Source: Lacticaseibacillus sharpeae JCM 1186 = DSM 20505 (GTDB taxonomy: Bacteria > Bacillota > Bacilli > Lactobacillales > Lactobacillaceae). From it: a DNA stretch of 46,713 nucleotides. Under the pieces are notes generated by a model that saw only the letters and a list, made by a program, of their open reading frames with translations, was not told the origin of the DNA and made no database searches. Shown here one piece after another: positions 1-7,191 of the stretch (position 1 is the stretch's first letter; each line of letters opens with the position of its first letter). Where the stretch lies: NCBI RefSeq assembly GCF_001436225.1, contig NZ_AYYO01000014.1:1-46713 (forward strand). The letters are read 5' to 3'. The translations under genes were made by a program, and so were the position numbers.

Positions 1-79
1 TTTTATTTCAGAAGAACTTGGTCACGAGTGGCTAACTTGATTATAAAATCTGCCTTTAAAAATTGTATGTCGTTCTTTG

Positions 80-1009
80 CTAGTTAAGACCAGAAAGGTA
101 CCGCATCACCTTATCGTTGTCCTGGTTTTCCAGTTCCTGAATGATATGCAAGTAAGTCTGTTGAGTGGTCGTCATGTTTGAATGACCAAGTCTTCGAGCC
201 ACACTTGCAATAGACACGCCGGCAAATAGCAGTAACGAGGCATGTGTGTGCCGCAGTCCGTGAATTGAAATGACTGGAACATTGCACTTACGGCAATGCC
301 GCTCAAGCAGTCCGTTGACTGTTGAATTAAATACGCGGCCATGAACGAAGATAGGGTTATCTTCTGGCAAGCCTTTGACTAACTGGGCAAACTGCATCGT
401 GGTTTGCCAATCGATTTGGACAACGCGCTTTGAAGATTTGTTCTTGGTCGGTTGAAATTTTCCGATAGGGGACTTGTAGTTCCAAGTTTTGCTGATATTT
501 AGTGTCTGGTGGGTGAAGTCGAAATCTTTTGGTGTTACAGCGAGTGCTTCAGCAAAACGTAGACCCGTCTTGGCAATTAACAAAATTAGCCAGTCCCAAT
601 TTGGCTCTGATCCTAAGTCTAGGTCGTTCAAAATGGCGTGCAATTCAAACTGACTTAAGAATTTAGTTTTCTTTTCTGCAGGAGATTTACCCTTAATCAC
701 GGCCTTACGGGTAGGGTCTCGGTTAACTAAGCCTTCAGCCACCGCGTCCATTATGCACGCCTTGAGCTGGTGGTGAAAATCCATTGTCGTTTGGCGCTCG
801 TGGGTGAGGGCGTATTCGTTGAGCAACGACTGGTAAGATTTCCTGTCGATGTGGTTGAGCGTAAGCGTAGGAACAAGGCCAATTAGCTGTTGTTGGGTGA
901 TGTAATATTTGCTCAAAGTTACTTCACGCACGCCGCCCGCTTTGTACAAGTCCACCCAGTCCTTGAAATAAACCTGAAAGAGGGTGTTTGGGGTTGCTGG
1001 TTCTTTCAT
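80..1009 (-). CDS. Tyrosine recombinase/integrase next to hsdS cassette
   Basis: This 309-residue protein is a phage-integrase-family tyrosine recombinase that cuts and rejoins DNA through a covalent phosphotyrosine. The catalytic set is visible: R151 (TGLRFAEAL), a candidate beta-hairpin Lys near 188-194, H250 and R253 (HGLRHTHASLL), H276 (LGHSNM) and Y286 (QQTYLH). The N-terminal 110 residues fit a SAM-like core-binding domain. Length is normal and the frame is intact. The start is supported by an AGGAGG-type site (about 1016-1022). It lies 83 bp downstream of, and on the same strand as, a truncated hsdS cassette. In Gram-positive phase-variable type I loci such recombinases swap target-recognition domains between hsdS copies, so this is the likely role. 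It could also be the integrase of a small island. No attachment site could be identified. Confidence 0.9.
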   Translation of the reverse strand: MKEPATPNTLFQVYFKDWVDLYKAGGVREVTLSKYYITQQQLIGLVPTLTLNHIDRKSYQSLLNEYALTHERQTTMDFHHQLKACIMDAVAEGLVNRDPTRKAVIKGKSPAEKKTKFLSQFELHAILNDLDLGSEPNWDWLILLIAKTGLRFAEALAVTPKDFDFTHQTLNISKTWNYKSPIGKFQPTKNKSSKRVVQIDWQTTMQFAQLVKGLPEDNPIFVHGRVFNSTVNGLLERHCRKCNVPVISIHGLRHTHASLLLFAGVSIASVARRLGHSNMTTTQQTYLHIIQELENQDNDKVMRYLSGLN

Positions 1010-1091
1010 GTTGAGCCTCCTATAATTTTTTGGTGACTAAGATGTCATCACTTGTAGTTTAAAGAGGCAGCAGGGAATAGGGGAGTTTGAT

Positions 1092-1649
1092 TTACGAAAA
1101 CGGCATTTTTTTATTTTGCTTACGTTGATGAAGAGCGATAGCATCCCCGATAGTACTAAACAAGTTATTAATTTGTTGTTGCTCGGCTACAGAAGGAAGA
1201 GCCAGCGAAATTTTAGAGAGTGCAGGAAACTTTAGATTCCATGTATCTGAGGTCAGACCTTGAGAGTGAGTTTGAAATGTCCAAATTAGGCTTGGACGTT
1301 TAAAGTTGTAACCAATAAAATCAGCTGTAGCAAGAGGCCCAACTGTCGCAACCGTGTACGCAGGGCTCACAATTCCATTGAATGCAGAAACGCCGCTTGC
1401 ACCCTGCCACATGCGCATAGAGTTATAGGCAATATCGCCTTTCCTGACAACCTTGTAGTTTGACTTGTTTTGACTTGAGTTGTCCTTTTTGCCGATTTCT
1501 GAGAATTTTCTGATTCCATCATGCATTGTGACTGATAGAAGTTCCCCATCTGCTGATCTTTGTGAACGTTCCGATAATACTTCGCCTAACTTACGCTGTT
1601 CCCAAGCGTGAGCAAAACTCACGTGCAATGAATAATCATCATCATGCAT
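1092..1649 (-). pseudogene. hsdS: Truncated type I restriction specificity subunit (single-TRD hsdS cassette)
   Basis: The reading frame encodes about 185 residues resembling one half of an HsdS protein, the DNA-specificity subunit of type I restriction-modification complexes. It begins abruptly at the conserved half-repeat start (WEQRKLGEVLSERSQ), runs through one target-recognition domain (KGDIAYNSMRMWQGASG, SQGLTSDTWNLKFP), then a conserved-helix segment (EQQQINNLFSTIGDAIALHQRK). It ends within six residues of that helix, whereas a full HsdS has two TRDs and about 400 residues. No ribosome binding site precedes the first ATG, and the first dozen residues do not look like HsdS. hsdM and hsdR are absent from the window. 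The neighbouring recombinase suggests a silent TRD reservoir rather than simple decay, but both readings are possible. Confidence 0.8.
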
Positions 1650-1883
1650 AATAAAGAATCAATGCGTACGCGGTTTAATGATGCAAACTGTGTAATTTGC
1701 ATAGTAGTTTCTGAAAAATGCCATATACACGAAATCGTTGTTTCGGAAAGTACCAGCCTTGACCATTCGAAATTTGAAATTCGCTTTATGAGCCTGCTGC
1801 ATGATACGAGCTGCACATTTCTTAGTGACTCAAAATGAAAATTCAGAATAAATCCAAGCCGTTTATGCCCTACCAATTTTTTC

Positions 1884-1913
1884 TTTACTGGGTGATAATC
1901 AAAGTAATATAAA
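1884..1913 (+). promoter_or_regulatory. Candidate promoter for mcrBC
   Basis: TTTACT (1884-1889) and TATAAA (1908-1913) are separated by 18 bp, a plausible sigma-A promoter. It would start transcription about 115 nt before mcrB, at or just before the ATG of the 36-codon frame. An alternative -10, TAATAT, overlaps at a shorter spacing. Confidence 0.4.
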
Positions 1914-1921
1914 TTAGGTTC

Positions 1922-2032
1922 ATGAAGAATTTTTCCCTACGTCGGTTTGAATTGGTCATATCTGAAGGCCGTGGAACGGTACAAGTCCATTCAGATTTCT
2001 CCAAGACCAACAGCTTCAACAAGAAAGGTTAA
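1922..2032 (+). CDS. Possible 36-residue leader peptide or gene remnant before mcrB
   Basis: An ATG-started frame of 36 codons (MKNFSLRRFELVISEG...) ends 3 bp before the mcrB start codon. Its own ribosome binding site is weak and the predicted transcription start lies almost at the ATG. An AGAAAGG motif near its 3' end (2022-2028) is the likely mcrB ribosome binding site, so translation of this frame could be coupled to mcrB. I recognise no family. It may equally be a chance frame or the tail of a lost gene. Confidence 0.25.
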   Translation: MKNFSLRRFELVISEGRGTVQVHSDFSKTNSFNKKG

Positions 2033-2035
2033 CAC

Positions 2036-3865
2036 ATGCCAGAAGCATCAAAGGATTTTCAACTAATTATTACTAACAACTCAGCAAATTCAACTGATCC
2101 AAGCTTCACCACCAGTGACTTAACGTTGGGCGACAATTACCAGCCAACGTCTGTTAGGTACGTGCGGGCGAATGGAGAAGAAATTACACGTCGACTGGGA
2201 AAAAGCGAGCATAAAATTTCGAACCAGACGCTACCACGGTTACTATGTCAAGTTTTTGAAAACGAATTAGTTAACCTCTCTCCGGATGAAAAAGCGGCTT
2301 TCCCGGTGTGCAGATACAAAGCAAACGACGCATTAATCAAAGGAATTTTTACCTCTGTAGATGATTTTAAAGCCTCACGTAATAGTTTAGAGTTTGTAAA
2401 ATATCACTATGGTAGCAACCAGATGCTGGTCCTATATTCGTGGAGTATATTTTCTACGCTTGCTTTCGTTCAGGAATGTCTGCTACGTTTTGGACAAGAA
2501 GGGGACGAAGTTGTGCTCGAATACAAACCGAAAAAGAGAAAGGGCGTTATGACCACGACTTCGAATTCAAATGCACCAGCTACCCATCAGAACATCTATT
2601 CTGACATGCTCCTCGAATCCAAGAACGTCATCTTCCGTGGTGCCCCTGGTACAGGTAAGTCCTACCTCGCCAAGCAAATCGCAACAGACATCATCAGCAA
2701 GGGTGCTTTCGATGACTACACACAACTTACGGCAGAACAGAAGCAGCAGGTTGAGTTTGTTCAATTTCACCCCAGTTACGACTATGCGGACTTTGTTGAA
2801 GGCTTGCGGCCGCGCGTGAACGCGGATGGCTCAATGGGATTTGAATTGCAGGATGGTATTTTTACGCGGTTCGTTAATCGTGCGCAAAAGAATTACGATG
2901 ATGCACAAAAGTCGGCAGCGACAATTGCCAAAGAGGCCAGTGTTCAGGAGCAGATGGCTGACTATTTCTCTAACCTTGAGCTAGAGGATTACACACCAAC
3001 AACCGCCCGCGGAACGAAATTCTATATCGAAAGTGTCGACGAAAGGCACATTAACATCGCAATTCCAGATAACAAAGTGGCCAACAAGCTCAGCCTAAAC
3101 GTTGATGAATTGCGGCAGATGCTTGAATCTGGACAAAAGTTTAGCCAGGTAAAAGATCTCGTCGTATTTTTCGGTAAACGCAATGCGACACAGCAGTACA
3201 CATACGACTTGGCTCTATTTAACGACATCAAGGCCCAAAGACGGATTCGGACCAAAGTGGCAGTGCAGCGAGTTCCGATGAAGCCGTACGTCTTCATCAT
3301 CGATGAAATTAATCGCGGCGAAATCTCAAAAATTTTCGGTGAACTCTTTTTCGCCATTGATCCCGGTTATCGTGGAATTGCTGGTGAAGTTTCGACGCAG
3401 TATGCGAACATGCACGAAAATCCGGAGAAGAAATTTTCAATTCCAGAAAATGTCTACATTATCGGAACCATGAATGATATTGACCGTTCCGTCGATAGCT
3501 TCGACTTTGCCATGCGGCGGCGTTTCCGATTCATTGAAATTAAGGCCAGCGAGCGCCTCGATATGTTGAATGTTTTAGGCGACTCTAAAAAGAACGAAGC
3601 AATTCGCCGGATAAGCGCTCTGAACGCAGCGATTTCTAGTGTCGATGAACTCAATGAAAATTACCAGGTGGGAGCGGCATATTTCCTGAAGTTAGCTACA
3701 GTTGATTTTGACCAGCTTTGGAATGATTACTTGCAGCCACTCCTTCAGGAATACGTGCGCGGGATCTACGGCGAAGATGAGATAATGGCCAAGTTTGCCC
3801 ATGCGTATGGTGCCAATGCAGCAGTGGCAGGAGAAATTGATGACGAATCTGAGAATCAAGGATAA
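2036..3865 (+). CDS. mcrB: McrB-type AAA+ GTPase of a type IV (McrBC) restriction system
   Basis: The 609-residue protein is the motor subunit of a McrBC-like modification-dependent restriction enzyme. It binds modified DNA and uses GTP hydrolysis to translocate and activate the nuclease McrC. Walker A is GAPGTGKS at 202-209, Walker B is FIIDE at 420-424, and the McrB signature MNDIDR lies at 479-484, followed by an arginine-rich sensor stretch (FAMRRRFRF). An insert of about 150 residues separates Walker A and B. The N-terminal about 165 residues, where the DNA-recognition domain sits in this family, match no domain I can name. The gene overlaps mcrC by 26 bp, so translation is probably coupled. 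Codon use and composition are AT-rich relative to the core genes to the right, consistent with horizontal acquisition. The target modification cannot be told from sequence. Confidence 0.9.
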   Translation: MPEASKDFQLIITNNSANSTDPSFTTSDLTLGDNYQPTSVRYVRANGEEITRRLGKSEHKISNQTLPRLLCQVFENELVNLSPDEKAAFPVCRYKANDALIKGIFTSVDDFKASRNSLEFVKYHYGSNQMLVLYSWSIFSTLAFVQECLLRFGQEGDEVVLEYKPKKRKGVMTTTSNSNAPATHQNIYSDMLLESKNVIFRGAPGTGKSYLAKQIATDIISKGAFDDYTQLTAEQKQQVEFVQFHPSYDYADFVEGLRPRVNADGSMGFELQDGIFTRFVNRAQKNYDDAQKSAATIAKEASVQEQMADYFSNLELEDYTPTTARGTKFYIESVDERHINIAIPDNKVANKLSLNVDELRQMLESGQKFSQVKDLVVFFGKRNATQQYTYDLALFNDIKAQRRIRTKVAVQRVPMKPYVFIIDEINRGEISKIFGELFFAIDPGYRGIAGEVSTQYANMHENPEKKFSIPENVYIIGTMNDIDRSVDSFDFAMRRRFRFIEIKASERLDMLNVLGDSKKNEAIRRISALNAAISSVDELNENYQVGAAYFLKLATVDFDQLWNDYLQPLLQEYVRGIYGEDEIMAKFAHAYGANAAVAGEIDDESENQG

Positions 3866-5177
3866 TACTGTCTATCCGTGGACCCTTTTCCAAGCAGTAC
3901 CGCAATTGACTGCGGCGCTCACAAATCAATCATTGGCCCAGTTGGTGGCACAGGGACTATTTGTGTTTCCCAATTCCATTAACCAGTCGCCGGACTTGAC
4001 TGCAGACCAGTTTGTATTGCGTAGTGTTAACCGCAGCTTTCAATCGAGCAATGTGATGGGATTTATTGGTCTGGGTCAAGAGCAACTGGTGATTGGTTCA
4101 CGGTTTGGCCAGAAGAATGCTGACTATTTTTTGCACTACATGCTCAGCCATGTTTTGGAGTTTCCGAACGTCGTGAATCTGGATGCCGATACTGATGAGT
4201 CGCAACACCTATTTGATTTATTGGTTTACGTATTTCCGCAATATCTAAAAGCGGCGTTGCGCAAAGGTGTGTTCAAAACCTACATTCGGCGTGAGTACAA
4301 CGATGCGAATGTCAAAGGTACAATCGACATTGCGCGACATTTGCAACAAAACACCCCATTTTTGGGTAAAATTGCGTATTCTCAGCGTGAGTTCGTATAT
4401 GACAATTATCTGATGGAACTAGTCCGGCATACTATTGAGTTCATTAAGCAACGGCAATACGGCCGCGCACTATTAGCTCCGGTGCAGAATGAGGTGGCAC
4501 AGGTAATTCATACTACTGCTGGCTATGAGCGTTTTGCACGGCGGCAGGTGATAATTAAGAATCAGGACAATCCTGTTCGACATGCATATTATTCTGAATA
4601 TCGTGTGCTGCAAAGATTATGCCTGATGATTCTGCAGCATCAAAAGCAGCAGTTCGGCAGTGGTAGTAGTCAGCTTCATGGCATTTTGTTTGATGGTGCG
4701 TGGTTGTGGGAAGAGTATGTTAACCAGCTGATAGGTAAGTGGTACTTTCACCCGATGAATAAGGGTGGACGTGGGGCACAACAGCTGTTCACCGGCGATA
4801 CCGGGCAGTTGGGTCTGATTTATCCTGATTTCATTGGCCGTAATGCGCAGAACCGTGTGATTGCCGACACCAAATATAAGCCGGTTGGTAACATTGGCGG
4901 TCGTGATTACCTGCAAGTGGTGGCATATATGTTCCGATTTGATGCGCGTACGGCTTTTTATCTCTACCCGGAACAAAGTGAACTTGAAGATACGGTACTG
5001 AAGCTCAACCAAGGTATCTCTTATGAGCAAAACGTCTCCCCAAGGACTGATATTCAGTTGATCAAATGCGGCCTGAGCATTCCTCAACGTGCGGCGAACT
5101 ATGATGATTTTGTTGGCAAAATGCACAAAAATGAGTCTGAGTTCCTGACAAGAATCCAGTGTATGGTACATCAATAG
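3840..5177 (+). CDS. mcrC: McrC-type nuclease subunit of the McrBC system
   Basis: This is the endonuclease partner of McrB, 445 residues from the ATG at 3840. That start is preferred over an upstream in-frame ATG because AGGAG lies about 8 bp before it and because it gives the usual overlap with the end of mcrB. The C-terminal half has a PD-(D/E)xK nuclease core: YPD at 328-330 and ADTK at 342-345, so D330, D343 and K345 are the likely catalytic residues. The N-terminal half is the McrB-interaction region in this family. In the known complex McrC stimulates McrB GTPase activity and cleaves DNA when two translocating complexes collide. Here the pair forms a two-gene unit, and nothing suggests inactivation. 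A 135-bp AT-rich gap follows. Confidence 0.9.
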   Translation: MTNLRIKDNTVYPWTLFQAVPQLTAALTNQSLAQLVAQGLFVFPNSINQSPDLTADQFVLRSVNRSFQSSNVMGFIGLGQEQLVIGSRFGQKNADYFLHYMLSHVLEFPNVVNLDADTDESQHLFDLLVYVFPQYLKAALRKGVFKTYIRREYNDANVKGTIDIARHLQQNTPFLGKIAYSQREFVYDNYLMELVRHTIEFIKQRQYGRALLAPVQNEVAQVIHTTAGYERFARRQVIIKNQDNPVRHAYYSEYRVLQRLCLMILQHQKQQFGSGSSQLHGILFDGAWLWEEYVNQLIGKWYFHPMNKGGRGAQQLFTGDTGQLGLIYPDFIGRNAQNRVIADTKYKPVGNIGGRDYLQVVAYMFRFDARTAFYLYPEQSELEDTVLKLNQGISYEQNVSPRTDIQLIKCGLSIPQRAANYDDFVGKMHKNESEFLTRIQCMVHQ

Positions 5178-5312
5178 GAATTCAACAAGCAGGAACTTAT
5201 TTGAGAAAGATGACATCAAACAATAAGGCAACGATATGCATTTATTGCCCAAGCAAAAAAGTTAGCATCATTGGTTAAATGATTAAAAACTTATTTAATT
5301 GGAGGCATCCCC

Positions 5313-6596
5313 ATGTTCAATCTAGCAAAAATGTCTACAACCGAAGTTAAGCAGGTCTTTGTCGGCCAAACCGTCCGCATTCAGTTAAGCGATGACACCC
5401 TAATTAGGGGTGAGGTTCTGGACATTTTGAGCGGTCTCTTCCCGTGGAAGCCAAGCGACATAATCCTAAAGCAGACGGCACCAACACGCGCCTCGGCCCG
5501 CAAAATTCCAGTTGCACGAGTTAAGCTAATGAACACTGTGAATGGAGAGCCCGACACACCTGCGAATATCAACATCGGCGAACTACCTGTAATGACGGTG
5601 CAGGAGTTACGTAATCACCTTGTTGGTAACTTGATTGCTGTGCGCACACGCGGTGGCGATGTCTATAAAGGCAGAGTCATCAACATTAATGAATCCAGTG
5701 ACCCGCAGTCGCCAAAGTACATTAAACTTGACCGAATGAATCCAACCGCAACAGGAGTGCCAGTGACGGGAATTATTGATATTGTTTGGATACATGGTGA
5801 GCGAGAAAATGAGATAAATGGCTTGCCTAAAGTGCGACCGACTGACAGCCTGCCCCAAAAAGCTGATTCTGAACTCTATACTCAAGTCGATCAAGGCTTC
5901 AACCGTCTCAAGTCTGCCAAGCCACACCCCGAATTACTGCGGTCATTCACCATTCACATCGGCGGGCCGGCACTGAACTTCGAGGAGATCATCACCGTTA
6001 CTCCGGCCAACAACGAGTTAACGTACACTTTGATTACCCCCGACCGCGAAGAGCACTACCGCATCGTCGACCATACGCTCGCGCTGAAGACGATGCTGCG
6101 GCTATCCGAAGTGGACTTCAACCTGGTGCCAATCAACGCTATGGCTTGGAACCTTGACCAGCAGCCTGAGAAGAACGTCCTGCCAGTTATGATTACCCTA
6201 ACCACAGACAACGGCACAGTTGAGTTCCTGCCAACCGCGTACTTTCGCCTCGGACTGCCGCTTGAATGGGCGAAAGTGGTGCGGTCGTTGCGCAAAGCCT
6301 TTAAGCATAACCGCCGCGGCGTGGTGTTTAATCAGTCGGTATTCACGGCTGGTCACTTGCACGGGGAGCTCATTGTGCTTGGCGTGCAGTTTACTGACTT
6401 TGGCAAGAAGTACAACTACCTCGCCGACAGCGACATCTACAAGGTCGGCGATTACGTGGACGTACCAGTCGGCCCCGACAATGAACCCAAATCTGTGCTT
6501 GTCGTCGACATTCTGTACCCACAATCCGAGTCTCAGCTGCCATTTCCAATCTCCAAAACCAAGCACGTGCTCGGCAAATCGCAGCGCATCTACTAA
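5313..6596 (+). CDS. Unknown protein with tandem small beta-barrel-like N-terminal repeats
   Basis: I do not recognise this 427-residue protein as a named family. Two related segments lie near the N-terminus, at about 15-52 (FVGQTVRIQLSDDTLIRGEV) and 102-140 (LVGNLIAVRTRGGDVYKGRV). Each reads like an Sm/SH3-type small barrel. A middle region (about 200-350) has no motif I know. The C-terminus (about 370-425) has a KVGDYVDVPVG segment followed by LPFPISKTKHVLG, a module I recall at the ends of other hypothetical Firmicutes proteins. There is no signal peptide or membrane segment, so it is probably cytoplasmic. A GGAGG site precedes the ATG. It follows mcrC on the same strand after 135 bp, and its 3' half is more GC-rich than mcrBC, so it may not share their origin. 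A nucleic-acid or protein-binding role is only an inference. Confidence 0.6.
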   Translation: MFNLAKMSTTEVKQVFVGQTVRIQLSDDTLIRGEVLDILSGLFPWKPSDIILKQTAPTRASARKIPVARVKLMNTVNGEPDTPANINIGELPVMTVQELRNHLVGNLIAVRTRGGDVYKGRVININESSDPQSPKYIKLDRMNPTATGVPVTGIIDIVWIHGERENEINGLPKVRPTDSLPQKADSELYTQVDQGFNRLKSAKPHPELLRSFTIHIGGPALNFEEIITVTPANNELTYTLITPDREEHYRIVDHTLALKTMLRLSEVDFNLVPINAMAWNLDQQPEKNVLPVMITLTTDNGTVEFLPTAYFRLGLPLEWAKVVRSLRKAFKHNRRGVVFNQSVFTAGHLHGELIVLGVQFTDFGKKYNYLADSDIYKVGDYVDVPVGPDNEPKSVLVVDILYPQSESQLPFPISKTKHVLGKSQRIY

Positions 6597-6611
6597 CCCA
6601 AGGAGCCACCC

Positions 6612-6734
6612 ATGAACCTAACCCACTACAACAAGGCTCATTGTTGCAAGTTCCGCCGGCACAGCCTCTACAGTGCAGCTCGCTATGCTTTTGACCACGA
6701 GTGGCTGGACACATGGGAAAAAGCAGACAAATAA
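6612..6734 (+). CDS. Possible 40-residue small protein
   Basis: An ATG 15 bp after the preceding stop is preceded by AAGGAG at good spacing and opens a 40-codon frame (MNLTHYNKAHCCKFRRHSLY... to TWEKADK). It is rich in His, Tyr, Trp and Arg, has a CC pair, no membrane segment, and an acidic and basic C-terminal tail. Close coupling to the gene before it and the good ribosome binding site make translation plausible. I know no function, and a chance frame is possible. Confidence 0.5.
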   Translation: MNLTHYNKAHCCKFRRHSLYSAARYAFDHEWLDTWEKADK

Positions 6735-6758
6735 ACCGCTTGTGTGCGTTATCTACCC

Positions 6759-6780
6759 ATATGCAGATGTGCATTTTTTG
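6759..6780 (+). terminator. Weak candidate terminator
   Basis: A 5-bp stem ATGCA/TGCAT with a GATG loop is followed by a run of six T. The short stem makes this a marginal intrinsic terminator, but it sits where the preceding unit should end. Confidence 0.35.
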
Positions 6781-6837
6781 CCCAACCGTTCCCGACCTGA
6801 ACCAAACAATTCAATCATTGGCATATACCGCAAACGC

Positions 6838-6866
6838 TTGCAAAAAAGGCTATCCTTTTATATAAT
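6838..6866 (+). promoter_or_regulatory. Strong promoter of a predicted small RNA
   Basis: TTGCAA (6838-6843), a 17-bp spacer and a perfect TATAAT (6861-6866) form one of the best sigma-A promoters in the window. No gene with a usable start follows before the terminator at 6970-7015. Confidence 0.7.
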
Positions 6867-6872
6867 CTAAGT

Positions 6873-7015
6873 GTGGAGGCAGTGCTCCACGCCAATGTAT
6901 CACCCCTTAAGATTCTTTTGAGCCTTGTGAGTATCTTTGGAGAGTACTCATAGCGAACAAAATGATCATCAAAGTCCGGTTGCGCGTTAGGAAGAGCGTG
7001 CAGCCGGACTTTTTG
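6873..7015 (+). ncRNA. Predicted stand-alone structured small RNA, about 143 nt
   Basis: The segment from the expected start (about 6873) to the terminator holds three hairpins: GTGGAG/CTCCAC (6873-6890), TGAGTA/TACTCA (6928-6950) and the terminator. Between the first two lies a C-rich stretch, CACCCCTTAA (6901-6910), complementary to Shine-Dalgarno-like sequence. C-rich single-stranded motifs of this sort are how several Firmicutes regulatory RNAs pair with mRNAs. No frame longer than a few codons with a ribosome binding site is present on the plus strand. I cannot match it to a named RNA family. A cis-acting leader for the downstream cyclase gene is less likely, because the terminator ends about 177 bp before that gene and the cyclase has its own candidate promoter. 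Confidence 0.5.
6970..7015 (+). terminator. Terminator of the predicted small RNA
   Basis: The arms AAAGTCCGG and CCGGACTTT pair over 9 bp. An inner stem (TGCGC/GCGTGCA region) extends the hairpin, and a T-run follows. It is a strong intrinsic terminator. Confidence 0.75.
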
Positions 7016-7116
7016 TGTTCACCAATGAATCTCAGTGAAGTACGTCCGCAGCAACTCCGCACCCGCATGCGAATTTCACCCAAAAGTGACGATTATCAGC
7101 GAAATATCATAAGCAC

Positions 7117-7145
7117 TTGCTTTTCGTTTGCACAAAATGGAGAAT
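7117..7145 (+). promoter_or_regulatory. Candidate promoter of the first GGDEF gene
   Basis: TTGCTT (7117-7122) and GAGAAT (7140-7145) are separated by 17 bp. The predicted start, about 7152, coincides with the base of the hairpin listed next. Confidence 0.4.
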
Positions 7146-7151
7146 GAGGTG

Positions 7152-7178
7152 ACACCGTTTAGGCGCGGTGTTGTTTTT
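7152..7178 (+). promoter_or_regulatory. Terminator-like hairpin directly before the GGDEF ribosome binding site
   Basis: ACACCG (7152-7157) pairs with CGGTGT (7166-7171), and a TTGTTTTT tail follows. The ribosome binding site GGGGG (7179-7183) starts immediately after the T-run, so the hairpin could act as an attenuator, as a terminator for read-through, or as a 5' stabiliser. Confidence 0.45.
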
Positions 7179-7191
7179 GGGGGAATTTAAT

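Larger units (their letters stand above)
1650..2035. other. AT-rich gap between hsdS fragment and mcrB
   Basis: No convincing gene is seen here. The minus strand has a short open frame from about 1810 to 1660 (an ATG-started peptide of roughly 43 residues, MQQAHKANFKFRMV...) that I do not recognise and that lacks a clear ribosome binding site. The right end holds a candidate mcrB promoter and a 36-codon frame, listed separately. Base composition is clearly more AT-rich than the core region to the right. Confidence 0.5.

Noticed and set aside
1-79. Short open readings on the plus strand at the left edge, such as one ending in EELGHEWLT at position 40
   Set aside because: Only 12 to 28 codons are visible and all three frames give plausible tails. 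It could be the end of an hsdS or hsdM gene but nothing supports one frame over the others.
6790-6910. Minus-strand 28-codon frame opposite the small RNA (TTG start behind GGGGTG), as a type I toxin
   Set aside because: The sequence lacks the single membrane helix with charged tail of Fst-like toxins, and no toxin promoter or paired repeats were found.
6873-7190. c-di-GMP riboswitch controlling the GGDEF gene
   Set aside because: The conserved cores of the known c-di-GMP riboswitch classes were not found, and the structured segment ends in its own terminator well before the gene.
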